A program made the translations under genes and the position numbers. From Vibrio galatheae (GTDB taxonomy: Bacteria > Pseudomonadota > Gammaproteobacteria > Enterobacterales > Vibrionaceae), in contig NZ_JXXV01000008.1 in NCBI RefSeq assembly GCF_000967545.1, forward strand, positions 34,645-98,644: DNA of 64,000 nt. The letters run 5' to 3'. Positions 8,715-18,912 of the stretch are shown piece after piece. The first letter of the stretch is position 1. Each line of letters begins with the position of its first letter. Below the pieces are notes generated by a model. That model was given only the letters and a program-made list of their open reading frames with translations, did not search any database and was not told the origin of the DNA.

Positions 8715-8791
8715 TGGGGTGGCTAACGGGACTTGAACCCGCGACAACTGGAATCACAATCCAGGGCTCTACCAACTGAGCTATAGCCACC
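8715..8791 (-). tRNA. tRNA-His (anticodon GTG), promoter-proximal copy
   Basis: Identical in the mature region to the copy at 8462: anticodon GUG, 5' extra G and encoded CCA. It follows tRNA-Arg by about 30 bases in the transcript. Confidence 0.97.
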
Positions 8792-8822
8792 ACTGATTTT
8801 TACCGATATACCTTTAGGCGCA

Positions 8823-8899
<77 letters not shown>

Positions 8900-8913
8900 A
8901 TGCCCTATCGGCG

Positions 8914-8949
8914 GAGTGGAATAATACGTATATCACACTATGCCGTCTA
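8914..8949 (-). promoter_or_regulatory. Probable promoter of the tRNA operon
   Basis: On the minus strand, a -35-like TAGACG (8944-8949) and a -10-like TATTAT (8921-8926) are 17 bp apart. A GC-rich discriminator (CCACTCCGCC) follows, as in stringently controlled stable-RNA promoters. The leader before tRNA-Arg would be about 14 bases. Confidence 0.5.
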
Positions 8950-9197
8950 GTACTTTTTCAACTTTTTTTATCGTTTGGTGCCTTTTTCGGCAAATAAAGT
9001 GTGATAAACCCCTATTTCCCATTAGATACCCGCTATAAAGCAGGTAACTTGTTGTTTATTGCAACAACTTAACAGGATATAATCACCCATTATTTACATT
9101 GATTTAACAGCTAAGCACGCTTTAAAGCAGCGTATGTCTGTTGGTCAAGCCCCACTCTAATAATAGGTAAGCACGAATTTACCTTCAGGAATGTAAA

Positions 9198-9620
9198 GTG
9201 AGTTTAATGGATATGTCTCGAAAAATGTTAACCGCTTTGGTCGCTGCGATCACTTTTTCTAGCGCCACTTTTGCAGCTAATGTAAGCCAAGAAGAATATG
9301 ATGCAATTGCAGAACGTATCAAACCTGTAGGTGATGTTTACCTAGCAGGCGCCGAACCAGTCAAAGCAGAACCTACTGGTCCACGTGATGGCGCAACTGT
9401 CTACGGTACTTTCTGTATTGCATGTCACGCATCAGGGGTGAGCGGCGCACCTAAAATGGGCAACGCAGGTGATTGGTCACCACGAATTGCACAAGGCAAA
9501 GACGTGTTGAAAAACCATGCGATCAATGGCTTTAATGCGATGCCTGCGAGAGGTTCATGTATGGACTGTTCGGACGATGAAATCGTTGCCGCTATTGAGC
9601 ATATGATTGCGGGCCTTTAG
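9198..9620 (+). CDS. Cytochrome c5-type monoheme c cytochrome
   Basis: A 140-residue periplasmic electron carrier. The signal peptide covers about the first 27 residues (LTALVAAITFSSATFAA). The heme-binding CIACH motif is at about residues 74-78, the probable axial Met is in FNAMPARG, and the C-terminal pair CMDC is the extra disulfide typical of cytochromes c5. The GTG at 9198 is preferred because AGGA lies seven bases ahead of it; an ATG three codons later is farther from the Shine-Dalgarno. The gene is monocistronic, with its own terminator. A TATAAT hexamer at 9078 may be its -10 box, but no good -35 is visible. Confidence 0.92.
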   Translation: MSLMDMSRKMLTALVAAITFSSATFAANVSQEEYDAIAERIKPVGDVYLAGAEPVKAEPTGPRDGATVYGTFCIACHASGVSGAPKMGNAGDWSPRIAQGKDVLKNHAINGFNAMPARGSCMDCSDDEIVAAIEHMIAGL

Positions 9621-9639
9621 AGAGTCCTCTTATATATAG

Positions 9640-9668
9640 AAAGGCTTGGCGTTGACCAAGCCTTTTTT
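9640..9668 (+). terminator. Terminator after cytochrome c5
   Basis: Stem AAAGGCTTGG/CCAAGCCTTT with loop CGTTGA and a T-run on the plus strand. It sits between the convergent cytochrome and rep genes and may also act on rep. Confidence 0.85.
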
Positions 9669-9692
9669 ATTTCTTGTGGATAGCGCCTATTG

Positions 9693-11711
9693 TTACTTCT
9701 TATTAAACATCGACCTTAAGTTTGCAATGTGCGCCTGACCTTTCGCCATGCGCTCTTCTTGCGTCACAGGCTTCTTGGTTTGCTCCCACTCCACATCATC
9801 AAAAGGCAATTCATCGAGGAAGCGGCTTTGAGTTGGCTTGATCAGTTCGCCATATTGGCGACGTTCTTTACACATAGTAAATGTCAGTTCGCGTTGAGCA
9901 CGAGTAATACCTACATACATCAAGCGCCGTTCTTCTTCGACGTTGTCTTCATCAATGCTAGTTTGATGGGGCAAGATCCCCTCTTCACTGCCTATCAGAT
10001 AAACATATGGAAACTCGAGACCTTTCGATGCATGTAATGTCATCAATTGCACCGCATCACTGTCATCGTCTTCTTCTCCACGCTCCATCATGTCGCGCAG
10101 AGTTAGGCGCTGAACCACCTCTTTAATGCTCTTTTTTTCTTGGTCGTAGTTATCACCTTCAAGGTCTGCCACTATCCAAGAGTAGAGATCCGATACGTTC
10201 TTCATTCGCATCTCCGCCGCTTTGGGGCTTGACGAAGTTTCGTACAACCAATCTTCGTAGTTGATATCACGCACAAGTGAACGCACCGCTTCGACTGTGT
10301 CTCCTCGCTCAGCTTGATCAGCGATTTTTACCAACCACGCGGTAAAACGACGCAAGTTTTCCAACCCACGCCCAGACAAAGATTGCTCAAGTCCCAATTC
10401 AAAACTGGCTTCAAACAGGCTTTTACCACGCATATTGGCGTAACTACCCAATTTTTCTAATGTGACAGGGCCAATTTCACGTCTGGGTGTATTCACGATA
10501 CGCAAAAATGCATTGTCGTCGTCGGGATTCACCAACACCCTCAAGTAGGCCATGATGTCTTTAATTTCCGCTCGCGCAAAGAAGGATGTTCCGCCAGATA
10601 ATTTGTAAGGAACCCGGTTTTGCATTAACGATTTTTCTATCAATCGTGACTGGTGGTTACCACGATATAAAATGGCATAGTCTTTATAGTCGGTTCGATT
10701 GAGGAACTTATGCGCGATTAACTCACCAGTAACGCGCTCAGCTTCATGCTCTTCATTTTTCGCCAGCAGAACTTTCAGTTTTTCTCCGTCAGGAATCTCT
10801 GAAAACAGCGACTTTTCATACACGTGAGGATTGTTGGCGATAAGAATATTGGCGGCGCGCAAAATGCGGCTCGTGGAGCGATAGTTTTGCTCAAGTTTGA
10901 TTAGACGTAAATTGGGATAATCTTCACCTAACAAGACCAAGTTTTGTGGTTTAGCGCCACGCCAAGAATAGATTGATTGGTCATCATCACCAACAACAGT
11001 TAAGCGACCACGCTCACCCACGATCAACTTTACCAAATCATACTGACTGGTATTGGTGTCTTGGTATTCGTCGACGAGTAAGTAGCGAATTCGATTTTGC
11101 CAGCGCTGACGGACTTCTTGATTGGTTTTGAGCAGCAACACGGGCAGTGAAATTAAGTCGTCAAAGTCCAGCGCGTTATAGGCCTTCATCTGCTTTTGGT
11201 ACATTTCAAAACAGAACGCGAACAGTTGTTGTTGCTCACCCTGTGCCCGAGCTTTGGCTTGCTCTGGTGTGAGCATATCGTTTTTCCAATTGGAAATGGT
11301 ACTCAGCAGCTGACGCAACAGATCTTTATCACCATCGAGCTGCTTTTCCGTCAACTCTTTCAATAGCGCCATCTGGTCTTGGTCATCAAACAGAGAAAAG
11401 CCAGACTTCAAACCCAAGGATTTATACTCGCGTTTAATGATGTTTAATCCCAATGTATGGAACGTCGATACCATCAAGCCTTTTGACTCGTTCTTACCTA
11501 ATGTCTGGCCAACACGTTCTTTCATTTCCCGAGCGGCCTTGTTGGTAAAGGTTACCGCAGCAATATTACGTGCCTTGTAGCCACATTGCTGAACCAGATA
11601 AGCGATTTTATTGGTAATTACACGCGTCTTACCTGAGCCAGCGCCCGCTAGCACTAAACACGGTCCGGAGACGTATTTAACGGCTTCATCTTGGTTGGGG
11701 TTCAGCTTCAT
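9693..11711 (-). CDS. rep: ATP-dependent DNA helicase Rep (UvrD/Rep, SF1)
   Basis: A 672-residue 3'-5' helicase that helps replication forks pass protein blocks. The motifs appear in order: Q motif and Walker A ([18 protein letters not shown]), Walker [36 protein letters not shown] and [12 protein letters not shown]. Length and sequence fit Rep (E. coli 673 residues) better than UvrD or PcrA. The true start is ATG 11711 (MKLNPNQ), matching the family N-terminus; the open frame continues 44 codons upstream with no homology to expect there. It is divergent from the vexR-like regulator and convergent with cytochrome c5. Confidence 0.96.
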   Translation of the reverse strand: MKLNPNQDEAVKYVSGPCLVLAGAGSGKTRVITNKIAYLVQQCGYKARNIAAVTFTNKAAREMKERVGQTLGKNESKGLMVSTFHTLGLNIIKREYKSLGLKSGFSLFDDQDQMALLKELTEKQLDGDKDLLRQLLSTISNWKNDMLTPEQAKARAQGEQQQLFAFCFEMYQKQMKAYNALDFDDLISLPVLLLKTNQEVRQRWQNRIRYLLVDEYQDTNTSQYDLVKLIVGERGRLTVVGDDDQSIYSWRGAKPQNLVLLGEDYPNLRLIKLEQNYRSTSRILRAANILIANNPHVYEKSLFSEIPDGEKLKVLLAKNEEHEAERVTGELIAHKFLNRTDYKDYAILYRGNHQSRLIEKSLMQNRVPYKLSGGTSFFARAEIKDIMAYLRVLVNPDDDNAFLRIVNTPRREIGPVTLEKLGSYANMRGKSLFEASFELGLEQSLSGRGLENLRRFTAWLVKIADQAERGDTVEAVRSLVRDINYEDWLYETSSSPKAAEMRMKNVSDLYSWIVADLEGDNYDQEKKSIKEVVQRLTLRDMMERGEEDDDSDAVQLMTLHASKGLEFPYVYLIGSEEGILPHQTSIDEDNVEEERRLMYVGITRAQRELTFTMCKERRQYGELIKPTQSRFLDELPFDDVEWEQTKKPVTQEERMAKGQAHIANLRSMFNKK

Positions 11712-11842
11712 GTTCATCTCAGCAACAGAAAAAGGTGGCGCATATAATAATAGTGCAACAGGCAGATTGCTATGTTTATACCCTATCGTCGTCGTGCTTA
11801 AGCTTACACCTGCCATGTGATTGACTTTTTTTTTATAAATCA

Positions 11843-11901
11843 TGCAATAGTTGTTGCATATACGCCGACTTATTAGGCTATAATGAATGAACGTTCATTC
11901 A
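11843..11901 (+). promoter_or_regulatory. vexR promoter with palindromic TetR-type operator
   Basis: TATAAT (11879-11884) is a perfect -10 with TTGCAT 19 bp upstream. Overlapping its last base is a perfect 18-bp palindrome, TGAATGAACGTTCATTCA (11884-11901), the size and position expected for a TetR-family autorepression operator. A second dyad (TGCAA-n6-TTGCA, 11843-11858) covers the -35 region. Confidence 0.65.
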
Positions 11902-11937
11902 CAACCCACCCTATGTAGGCTGTCTGGTTCTTATCCT

Positions 11938-12504
11938 ATGGTAGATAAAAGACAACAAATTATAGATGCCGCTGAAAAACTGATCGCAGAGTCAGGCTTT
12001 CAAGGTTTCTCAATGCATAAGTTGGCCAAGGAAGCTGGGGTCGCAGCAGGAACCATATACCGCTATTTCTCTGACAAAGAAGATCTATTGCTCCAAGTTC
12101 GATTAGCCGTCGTACAACGTAGTGCTGAAGTCGTTCAAGCTGGTGTCGAAGATTCAATGACCTTAAAACAAAGATTTCGCAAGATGTGGTTAAACATTTT
12201 CGATCTCTCTGGGTCTAACATCGGCAACTTAAAGAATCGCGCTCAGTACGACTCTTTACCTTGTGCTCAAAGTCATGAGACGAAAGAAATAGAACGAAAA
12301 ATGTTCAGTAAAGTGGATCAACTTTTCACGGAAGGGCGGGAACAAGGAATATTTAAACCCTTAGATAACCCAGTGTTGGCTGCACTTAGTTTAGAAGTCA
12401 GTGTCGCTTTGGCACGCAAACAATCTCTCGGATATTACCACTTGGATCAAGATGCCATTGACGCGGCGATTGAGGCCAGTTGGGATGCGATTATAAAACA
12501 CTAA
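11938..12504 (+). CDS. vexR: TetR-family repressor of the RND efflux operon (VexR-like)
   Basis: A 188-residue regulator with an N-terminal TetR helix-turn-helix (ALAKEAGV-type, seen as HKLAKEAGVAAGTIYRYFSDK at residues about 26-46) and a variable ligand-binding C-terminus. The start is set at ATG 11938 (MVDKRQQII), because the frame further upstream runs through the operator. No good Shine-Dalgarno precedes this ATG, so translation may be weak. It is 18 bases ahead of the membrane-fusion gene, with the operator in front, implying autoregulation of the whole operon. The order regulator-fusion protein-RND pump next to ubiK and ilvC matches vexRAB of V. cholerae; the symbol rests on that synteny. 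Confidence 0.8.
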   Translation: MVDKRQQIIDAAEKLIAESGFQGFSMHKLAKEAGVAAGTIYRYFSDKEDLLLQVRLAVVQRSAEVVQAGVEDSMTLKQRFRKMWLNIFDLSGSNIGNLKNRAQYDSLPCAQSHETKEIERKMFSKVDQLFTEGREQGIFKPLDNPVLAALSLEVSVALARKQSLGYYHLDQDAIDAAIEASWDAIIKH

Positions 12505-12522
12505 TTTGGAGTTCTAATCAGA

Positions 12523-13629
12523 ATGAAAAAGTGGACTTTCTTTATGTTACTTATTGCGATACTGCTTTTCGGCAGTGTGATAGGTTTCAATCTATTCAAA
12601 CAACAGAAAATCGCTGAATACTTGGCGAACCGCCCTGAACCCGAGTTCCCGGTTACCGTGACAGAAGTGCAATCTGTCGATTGGGTACCTGTCATTGAGG
12701 CTATTGGTTTTATCGAACCTAACCAAGGCGTCACTGTGGCTAACGAAACCAGTGGCATGATTGACAAAATTGCTTTCGAGTCAGGTACTCAGGTTGAAGA
12801 AGGTCAGCCTTTAGTACTGCTTGATTCAGAAGTAGAAAAAGCCAATCTAAAAAGCTCACAAGCTAGATTGCCTGCCGCAGAAGCGAAATACAAACGTTAC
12901 CAAGGGCTTTACACCAAAGGCTCTATTTCGAAAGAAGCCTACGATGAAGCTGAAGCGAACTACTTTTCGCTTAAAGCCGATATTGAAAGCTTGAAAGCTT
13001 CCATTGACCGCCGCGAAATCAAAGCGCCTTTTGCGGGCGTAGTCGGTATTCGTAACGTCTACCTTGGACAATACCTGCAGTCAGGTACCGATATTGTCCG
13101 CCTTGAAGACACGAGCGTAATGCGTCTCCGTTTCACCGTGCCGCAAACCGACATTTCACGTATCTCGCTTGCTCAAGAAGTGGATATTTTTGTCGATGCT
13201 TACCCTGAAATCCCATTCAAAGGCTCTATTTCAGCTATTGAACCTGCGGTTAACATTCAAAGTGGTTTAATCCAAGTTCAAGCCGACATTCCAAATAGTG
13301 ACGGTAAGCTACGTAGCGGTATGTTTGCTCGTGCCAACATCATCCTACCTAAACTGGAAAATCAGGTTACCTTGCCGCAAACCGCTATCACCTTCACTTT
13401 GTACGGCGACAACGTCTACATCGTCAGTGAAGAAGATGGTGAAAAGCGCGTTAAACAGCAAGTGGTTAAAGTTGGCGAACGCACTAACGATATTGCTCAT
13501 ATCTTAGAAGGTGTCAAAGCCGGCGACGTCGTTGTCACTTCTGGGCAAGTGCGCTTAAGCAACCACGCTAAAGTACGTGTAGTAGAAAGCAATGCGACTA
13601 CTCCACCAGCTGAAACACCAATGCTGTAA
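12523..13629 (+). CDS. vexA: RND efflux membrane-fusion protein (VexA-like)
   Basis: A 368-residue periplasmic adaptor that links the RND pump to an outer-membrane TolC channel encoded elsewhere. It has an N-terminal hydrophobic anchor at residues about 4-22 without a lipobox cysteine, so it is probably held by a transmembrane segment. Then come the biotinyl/lipoyl-like domain (around 70-95, FESGTQVEEGQPLVLLD), a helical hairpin (95-150), a second lipoyl half (APFAGVVGIRNVYLGQYLQSG) and the beta-barrel and membrane-proximal domains. It is cotranscribed with the pump gene 11 bases downstream. By synteny it corresponds to V. cholerae VexA, part of a bile and detergent exporter. Confidence 0.88.
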   Translation: MKKWTFFMLLIAILLFGSVIGFNLFKQQKIAEYLANRPEPEFPVTVTEVQSVDWVPVIEAIGFIEPNQGVTVANETSGMIDKIAFESGTQVEEGQPLVLLDSEVEKANLKSSQARLPAAEAKYKRYQGLYTKGSISKEAYDEAEANYFSLKADIESLKASIDRREIKAPFAGVVGIRNVYLGQYLQSGTDIVRLEDTSVMRLRFTVPQTDISRISLAQEVDIFVDAYPEIPFKGSISAIEPAVNIQSGLIQVQADIPNSDGKLRSGMFARANIILPKLENQVTLPQTAITFTLYGDNVYIVSEEDGEKRVKQQVVKVGERTNDIAHILEGVKAGDVVVTSGQVRLSNHAKVRVVESNATTPPAETPML

Positions 13630-13640
13630 TTGGAGGCCTC

Positions 13641-16600
13641 ATGCGCTTTACTGATGTTTTTATCAAACGTCCAGTTTTAGCGGTATCGATCAGTTTCTTA
13701 ATCGCACTGCTTGGTCTCCAAGCTGTGTTCAAGATGCAGGTTCGTGAATACCCTGAAATGACGAATACCGTAGTAACAGTCACCACAAGTTACTACGGTG
13801 CCAGTGCCGATTTGATCCAAGGCTTTATTACCCAGCCTTTAGAACAAGCCGTCGCACAAGCCGATAATATCGACTACATGACATCGTCTTCCGTTCTCGG
13901 TAGTTCAACCATTACCGTCAACATGAAGTTAAACACCGACCCTAACGCGGCGCTGTCTGACATTTTAGCCAAAACCAACTCGGTTCGCTCTCAGCTACCA
14001 AAAGAAGCCGAAGACCCGACCGTTACTATGTCTACTGGTTCCACCACGGCGGTTCTTTACATAGGTTTCACCAGTGATGAATTATCATCGAGCCAAATTA
14101 CCGATTACCTTGAGCGTGTAATCAACCCTCAGTTGTTTACTGTCAGCGGTGTATCTAAGGTTGATCTCTACGGTGGTATGAAATACGCACTACGTATTTG
14201 GCTTGATCCCGCCAAAATGGCAGCGTTAGGTTTAACGGCAACGGATGTGATGAGCGTTCTTAACGCCAATAACTACCAATCCGCGACAGGTCAGGCGATT
14301 GGTGAGTTCGTGCTTTATAACGGCAGCGCTGATACTCAGGTCTCAAACGTTTCCGAGCTAGAAAACCTTGTTGTGAGTTCAGACGAAGGTGATATCACGC
14401 GCCTGAGCGACATTGCTAAAGTCTCGCTAGAGAAGAGTCACGACATCTACCGTGCCAGCGCCAATGGTCAGGAAGCTGTTGTTGCAGCTATCAACGCCGC
14501 GCCAAGTGCTAACCCAATCAATATTGCAGCTGATGTACTTGAACTCTTGCCTCAGCTAGAGCGCAACCTACCAAGCACCATCAAGATGAACGTCATGTAC
14601 GACTCGACGATCGCCATCAATGAGTCTATCAACGAAGTTATCAAGACCATCGTTGAAGCTGCGTTGATCGTACTTGTCGTTATTACCCTATTCCTTGGTT
14701 CGTTCCGTGCGGTACTCATTCCTATCATCACTATCCCGCTTTCTTTGATTGGTGTTGCTATGGTGATGCAGGCGATGGGCTTCTCATGGAACCTGATGAC
14801 GCTACTGGCAATGGTATTGGCCATCGGTCTCGTGGTCGATGATGCGATTGTGGTACTCGAGAACGTTGACCGCCACATTAAATTGGGTGAATCCCCGTTC
14901 CGCGCTGCAATTATAGGCACACGAGAAATCGCCGTGCCTGTTATTGCCATGACACTAACGCTGGGTGCGGTATACGCGCCGATAGCACTAATGGGCGGTA
15001 TTACTGGCTCGCTATTTAAAGAGTTCGCCTTAACTCTGGCAGGTTCGGTATTTGTATCGGGTATCGTGGCACTGACGCTATCGCCAATGATGTGTTCAAA
15101 AATGCTCAAGGCCAATGAAGAACCAAGCAAGTTTGAGCAAAAAGTGCATCACGTGTTGGATGGTATGACTAACCGCTATGCCAAAATGCTTAACGCTGTT
15201 ATGCAACACCGTCCTGTGGTGATTGCTTTTGCCATCATAGTGTTCGGCAGCCTGCCTATGTTGTTTAAGTTTATCCCGAGTGAGCTGGCTCCTTCTGAAG
15301 ATAAAGGCGTAATCATGCTACTAGGTACCGCGCCATCAAACTCGAACTTGGACTTCATGCAAAATACCATGAACGACGTCAACCAGATTCTGTCTGATCA
15401 GCCAGAGGTTGCCTACGCGCAGGTGTTTACCGGTGTACCGAACTCGAACCAAGCCTTTGGTATTGCATCAATGGTGCCTTGGAGTGAACGTGAAGCTAGC
15501 CAGTCTGAAGTCGCCAACCGCGTCGGTGGACTTGTTGGTAACGTCCCCGGTATGGCCGTGACGGCATTCCAGATGCCGGAGCTTCCGGGTGCAGGTTCTG
15601 GTCTGCCAATTCAATTTGTTATCACAACCCCGAACGCATTTGAGAGCTTATTCTCCATTGCTACCGATGTCTTTACTGAAGCTCAAGCGAGCCCGATGTT
15701 CGTCTACTCAAACCTAGATTTGAACTACGACTCAGCAACCATGAAAATCAACATCGACAAGGATAAAGCGGGGGCATACGGTGTAACCATGCAAGATATT
15801 GGTATCACCTTGGGTACCATGATGGCGGATGGTTATGTTAACCGTATCGACTTAAATGGTCGTTCTTATGAAGTGATTCCTCAGGTTGAACGTAAATGGC
15901 GCCTAAACCCTGAATCAATGAACAACTATTATGTTCGTAGTGCCGATGGCAAAGCTGTCCCACTGGGGAGCTTGATCAGTATCGATGTAGTGGCAGAACC
16001 TCGTTCTCTACCTCACTTTAACCAGCTCAACTCAGCGACCGTTGGCGCGGTTCCTTCACCGGGTACGGCGATGGGTGATGCGATCGCATGGTTTGAAGAT
16101 ATCGCAACCAACAAACTGCCTAGCGGCTATAGCCATGATTACATGGGCGAAGCCCGTCAGTATGTCACCGAAGGCAGCGCTCTGTACGCAACGTTCGGCT
16201 TAGCACTGGCGATCATCTTCTTGGTTTTAGCGATTCAGTTCGAATCATTGAAAGATCCATTGGTTATTATGGTTTCTGTACCTCTGGCTATCTGTGGCGC
16301 TTTGATTGCGCTCGCATGGGGCGCAGCTTCAATGAATATCTACTCTCAGGTGGGTTTGATTACCCTGGTTGGCCTTATTACCAAACACGGTATCTTGATC
16401 TGTGAGGTAGCCAAAGAAGAGCAACTGCACAATAAACTGAGCAAGACAGAAGCGGTAATGGAGGCGGCAAAAGTACGTCTACGCCCTATCCTAATGACGA
16501 CGGCGGCGATGATCGCAGGTCTTATCCCGCTGATGTACGCAACGGGTGCCGGTGCAGCGCAGCGCTTTAGTATTGGTATCGTTATCGTTGCAGGTCTTGC

Positions 16601-16763
16601 GATTGGTACTCTCTTTACCCTGTTTGTACTGCCTGTGATTTACAGCTACCTAGCTGAGAAACACAAGCCTTTACCTGTGTTTGTTGAAGAAACAGAGTTA
16701 GAGAAACTTGCCCGCATTGATGAAGCGAAAGCAGCATGTCGCGGATTGGCGGAGAACAAGTAA
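13641..16763 (+). CDS. vexB: RND multidrug efflux pump subunit (VexB-like, HAE1 type)
   Basis: A 1040-residue inner-membrane proton/drug antiporter, the usual length for the AcrB family. It has an N-terminal helix after RFTDVFIKRPVLAVSISF, two large periplasmic loops and 12 predicted spans. The proton-relay acidic pair is in LVVDDAIVVLENVDRH (span 4) and the partner Lys is in LITKHGILICEVAKE (span 10), so the pump looks functional. GGAGG sits four bases ahead of the ATG. It is the last gene of the operon and is followed by a terminator. By synteny it is VexB; substrates (bile acids, detergents, drugs) are inferred from that relative. Confidence 0.92.
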   Translation: MRFTDVFIKRPVLAVSISFLIALLGLQAVFKMQVREYPEMTNTVVTVTTSYYGASADLIQGFITQPLEQAVAQADNIDYMTSSSVLGSSTITVNMKLNTDPNAALSDILAKTNSVRSQLPKEAEDPTVTMSTGSTTAVLYIGFTSDELSSSQITDYLERVINPQLFTVSGVSKVDLYGGMKYALRIWLDPAKMAALGLTATDVMSVLNANNYQSATGQAIGEFVLYNGSADTQVSNVSELENLVVSSDEGDITRLSDIAKVSLEKSHDIYRASANGQEAVVAAINAAPSANPINIAADVLELLPQLERNLPSTIKMNVMYDSTIAINESINEVIKTIVEAALIVLVVITLFLGSFRAVLIPIITIPLSLIGVAMVMQAMGFSWNLMTLLAMVLAIGLVVDDAIVVLENVDRHIKLGESPFRAAIIGTREIAVPVIAMTLTLGAVYAPIALMGGITGSLFKEFALTLAGSVFVSGIVALTLSPMMCSKMLKANEEPSKFEQKVHHVLDGMTNRYAKMLNAVMQHRPVVIAFAIIVFGSLPMLFKFIPSELAPSEDKGVIMLLGTAPSNSNLDFMQNTMNDVNQILSDQPEVAYAQVFTGVPNSNQAFGIASMVPWSEREASQSEVANRVGGLVGNVPGMAVTAFQMPELPGAGSGLPIQFVITTPNAFESLFSIATDVFTEAQASPMFVYSNLDLNYDSATMKINIDKDKAGAYGVTMQDIGITLGTMMADGYVNRIDLNGRSYEVIPQVERKWRLNPESMNNYYVRSADGKAVPLGSLISIDVVAEPRSLPHFNQLNSATVGAVPSPGTAMGDAIAWFEDIATNKLPSGYSHDYMGEARQYVTEGSALYATFGLALAIIFLVLAIQFESLKDPLVIMVSVPLAICGALIALAWGAASMNIYSQVGLITLVGLITKHGILICEVAKEEQLHNKLSKTEAVMEAAKVRLRPILMTTAAMIAGLIPLMYATGAGAAQRFSIGIVIVAGLAIGTLFTLFVLPVIYSYLAEKHKPLPVFVEETELEKLARIDEAKAACRGLAENK

Positions 16764-16777
16764 CCCGTTGATAAACT

Positions 16778-16802
16778 AAAGGCCACTTCGGTGGCCTTTT
16801 TT
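16778..16802 (+). terminator. Terminator of the vexRAB-like operon
   Basis: Stem AAAGGCCAC/GTGGCCTTT with a stable TTCG tetraloop and a T-run, 15 bases after the pump stop codon. Confidence 0.9.
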
Positions 16803-16909
16803 GTCTCTGTCATTTAGGGCTGACAGGATCGAATTTTTACCTTCTACCTAGCGACTTTCAGCGTTCAATTACATAGAATGAGGGCAAATAAATAGGAGTT
16901 TTAGTCACC

Positions 16910-17161
16910 ATGTTTGACCCAAAGAAACTAGAGCAAATTGCTAAGCAAATTCATGATTCAATGCCGACACCAGTGAAAGAGCTAGGTGCAGACGTTGATC
17001 AGAAAGTTCGCCAAGTTATCCAAGGCCAACTTAACAAACTAGACGTAGTAAGCCGTGAAGAGTTTGACGTTCAAACTCAAGTCTTACTGCGCACTCGTCA
17101 AAAGCTGACCGAAATGGAAGCAAAACTGGCCGAGCTTGAAACTAAGCTAGCAGACAAATAA
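16910..17161 (+). CDS. ubiK: Ubiquinone biosynthesis accessory factor UbiK (YqiC/BMFP family)
   Basis: An 83-residue protein, [19 protein letters not shown] at the start, then an amphipathic region and a C-terminal trimeric-type coiled coil (residues about 50-82, [15 protein letters not shown]). This is the UbiK/YqiC pattern. UbiK binds UbiJ and supports aerobic ubiquinone synthesis; ubiJ lies at 36.4 kb in this same window. AGGAG lies about 11 bases before the ATG. It is monocistronic, flanked by terminators, and located between the efflux operon and ilvC as in other vibrios. Confidence 0.9.
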   Translation: MFDPKKLEQIAKQIHDSMPTPVKELGADVDQKVRQVIQGQLNKLDVVSREEFDVQTQVLLRTRQKLTEMEAKLAELETKLADK

Positions 17162-17182
17162 GTCACAGCGCCAACAGAGCTC

Positions 17183-17215
17183 AAAAAGGCTGGCATTTAG
17201 GTGCCAGCCTTTTTT
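17183..17215 (+). terminator. Terminator after ubiK
   Basis: A 13-bp stem (AAAAAGGCTGGCA) with a short loop, then a T-run on the plus strand. The A-rich left arm would let it work in both directions. Confidence 0.88.
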
Positions 17216-17245
17216 ATCATAGTTAGCCACAAACACCCGCTAAAA

Positions 17246-17279
17246 CAAAAAGGCTTGGTCAACGGAGACCAAGCCTTTT
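17246..17279 (-). terminator. Terminator after ilvC
   Basis: A 13-bp stem AAAAGGCTTGGTC/GACCAAGCCTTTT followed on the minus strand by TTTTTGTTTT. A second small dyad, ACTCCAG-n5-CTGGAGT (17312-17330), lies just after the ilvC stop and has no T-run. Confidence 0.85.
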
Positions 17280-17337
17280 AATTAGATGTTGTGTTTTATT
17301 TTGTATTTATTACTCCAGTCTGCCTGGAGTTATTGCA

Positions 17338-18822
17338 TTAACCGCCAACAGCAATTCTTTTCATGTCACTCATGTAAGAACGTAGCTCTTCACCAATGTA
17401 TTCTACTGGGTGGTTACGGATTGCATCGTTGACTGCGATTAGCGTCGCATTGTCAACTTGGTTTGAAGTCTCACCTAGACCTTTACCGATAACGTCAGTA
17501 CCTACTGATGGCATGAACTTCTCGCGCAGTAGCGGAGTTGCTACGTTAGCAAACAGGTAGTTACCGTATTCTGCAGTATCAGAGATAACAACGTTCATTT
17601 CGTATAGGCGCTTACGTGCAACAGTATTTGCGATCAATGGTAGCTCGTGTAGTGATTCGTAGTACGCAGACTCATCGATGATGCCTGATGCAGTCATTGC
17701 TTCGAATGCTAGCTCAACACCAGCGCGAACCATAGCAACAAGTAAGATGCCGTTGTCGAAGTACTCTTGCTCAGAAATTTCTACATCACCCGCTGGGTAA
17801 TTTTCAAAAGCCGTTTCACCCGTTTCTGCGCGCCAACCTAGTAGGTTCACATCGTCGTTAGCCCAATCTGCCATCATAGTGCTTGAGAAGTGACCAGTGA
17901 TGATGTCATCCATGTGCTTGTTGTATAGTGGACGCATTAGCTCTTTTAGCTCTTCTGAAAGCTCAAATGCTTTGATTTTCGCTGGGTTTGATAGGCGATC
18001 CATCATGTGCGTGATGCCACCGAACTTCAGCGCTTCTGTGATGGTTTCCCAACCATATTGTAGAAGTTTACCTGCGTAGCTTGGGTCAATACCTTCTGCA
18101 ACCATCTTCTCGTAAGAAACGATTGAGCCCGCTTGCAACATGCCACAAAGAATAGTTTGCTCACCCATCAGGTCAGATTTTACTTCTGCAACAAATGACG
18201 ACTCTAGACAGCCTGCGCGGTGACCACCAGTCCCTGCAGCCCATGCTTTGGCGATATCCCAGCCTTCACCTTTTGGATCGTTTTCTGGGTGAACTGCGAT
18301 AAGTGTTGGCACGCCGAAACCACGCTTGTACTCTTCACGAACTTCCGTACCAGGACACTTAGGTGCAACCATAACAACGGTTAGGTCTTTACGGATCTGC
18401 ATGCCCTCTTCAACCACGTTGAAACCGTGTGAGTAACCCAGCGCAGCACCTTCTTTCATGAGTGGCATTACCGTTTCAACCACGTTAGTGTGCTGCTTGT
18501 CTGGAGTCAGGTTGATCACTAAGTCAGCTTCAGGGATTAGCGTTTCGTAGCTTGCGACTTCAAAACCGTTCTCTTTTGCGTTCTTGTATGATTGACGCTG
18601 CTCGTCAATGGCCGCCTGACGTAGTGCGTATGCTACATTAAGACCCGAATCACGCATGTTTAGACCTTGGTTAAGGCCTTGAGCACCACAACCAACAATA
18701 ACTACTTTTTTACCTTTAAGGTAATCCGCTTCTGTTGCAAACTCGCTGCGATCCATAAAACGACAACGACCTAGTTGGTCTAGCTGCTCGCGTAGGTTTA
18801 AAGTGTTGAAATAGTTAGCCAT
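17338..18822 (-). CDS. ilvC: Ketol-acid reductoisomerase, class II (NADP+)
   Basis: A 494-residue enzyme converting acetolactate and acetohydroxybutyrate to dihydroxy acids in valine, leucine and isoleucine synthesis. The Rossmann motif [18 protein letters not shown] is at about residues 45-62, and the [18 protein letters not shown] segment carries the conserved active-site region. The length shows the long class II form with a duplicated knotted domain, as in E. coli (491). AAGGAG lies seven bases ahead of the ATG. It is divergent from ilvY, its expected activator, with the operator dyad in the 145-base gap. Confidence 0.97.
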   Translation of the reverse strand: MANYFNTLNLREQLDQLGRCRFMDRSEFATEADYLKGKKVVIVGCGAQGLNQGLNMRDSGLNVAYALRQAAIDEQRQSYKNAKENGFEVASYETLIPEADLVINLTPDKQHTNVVETVMPLMKEGAALGYSHGFNVVEEGMQIRKDLTVVMVAPKCPGTEVREEYKRGFGVPTLIAVHPENDPKGEGWDIAKAWAAGTGGHRAGCLESSFVAEVKSDLMGEQTILCGMLQAGSIVSYEKMVAEGIDPSYAGKLLQYGWETITEALKFGGITHMMDRLSNPAKIKAFELSEELKELMRPLYNKHMDDIITGHFSSTMMADWANDDVNLLGWRAETGETAFENYPAGDVEISEQEYFDNGILLVAMVRAGVELAFEAMTASGIIDESAYYESLHELPLIANTVARKRLYEMNVVISDTAEYGNYLFANVATPLLREKFMPSVGTDVIGKGLGETSNQVDNATLIAVNDAIRNHPVEYIGEELRSYMSDMKRIAVGG

Positions 18823-18912
18823 CAGGGCGCTCCTTTAAAGAATTTTTCCGTTGAGGTCGGTCGCTTGTGGACCGAATGAGTTCATACTAAAACAGGCATT
18901 TAATTGCTTAAA

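Noticed and set aside
11712..11843. Upstream extension of Rep by 44 codons
   Set aside because: The family N-terminus begins at MKLNPNQ, and the extension has unrelated composition and lies in the divergent promoter region.
14552..15130. A 192-codon open frame opposite the RND pump gene
   Set aside because: It lies wholly antisense to a conserved pump gene; its composition mirrors the pump's codon bias and it has no ribosome site or family features.
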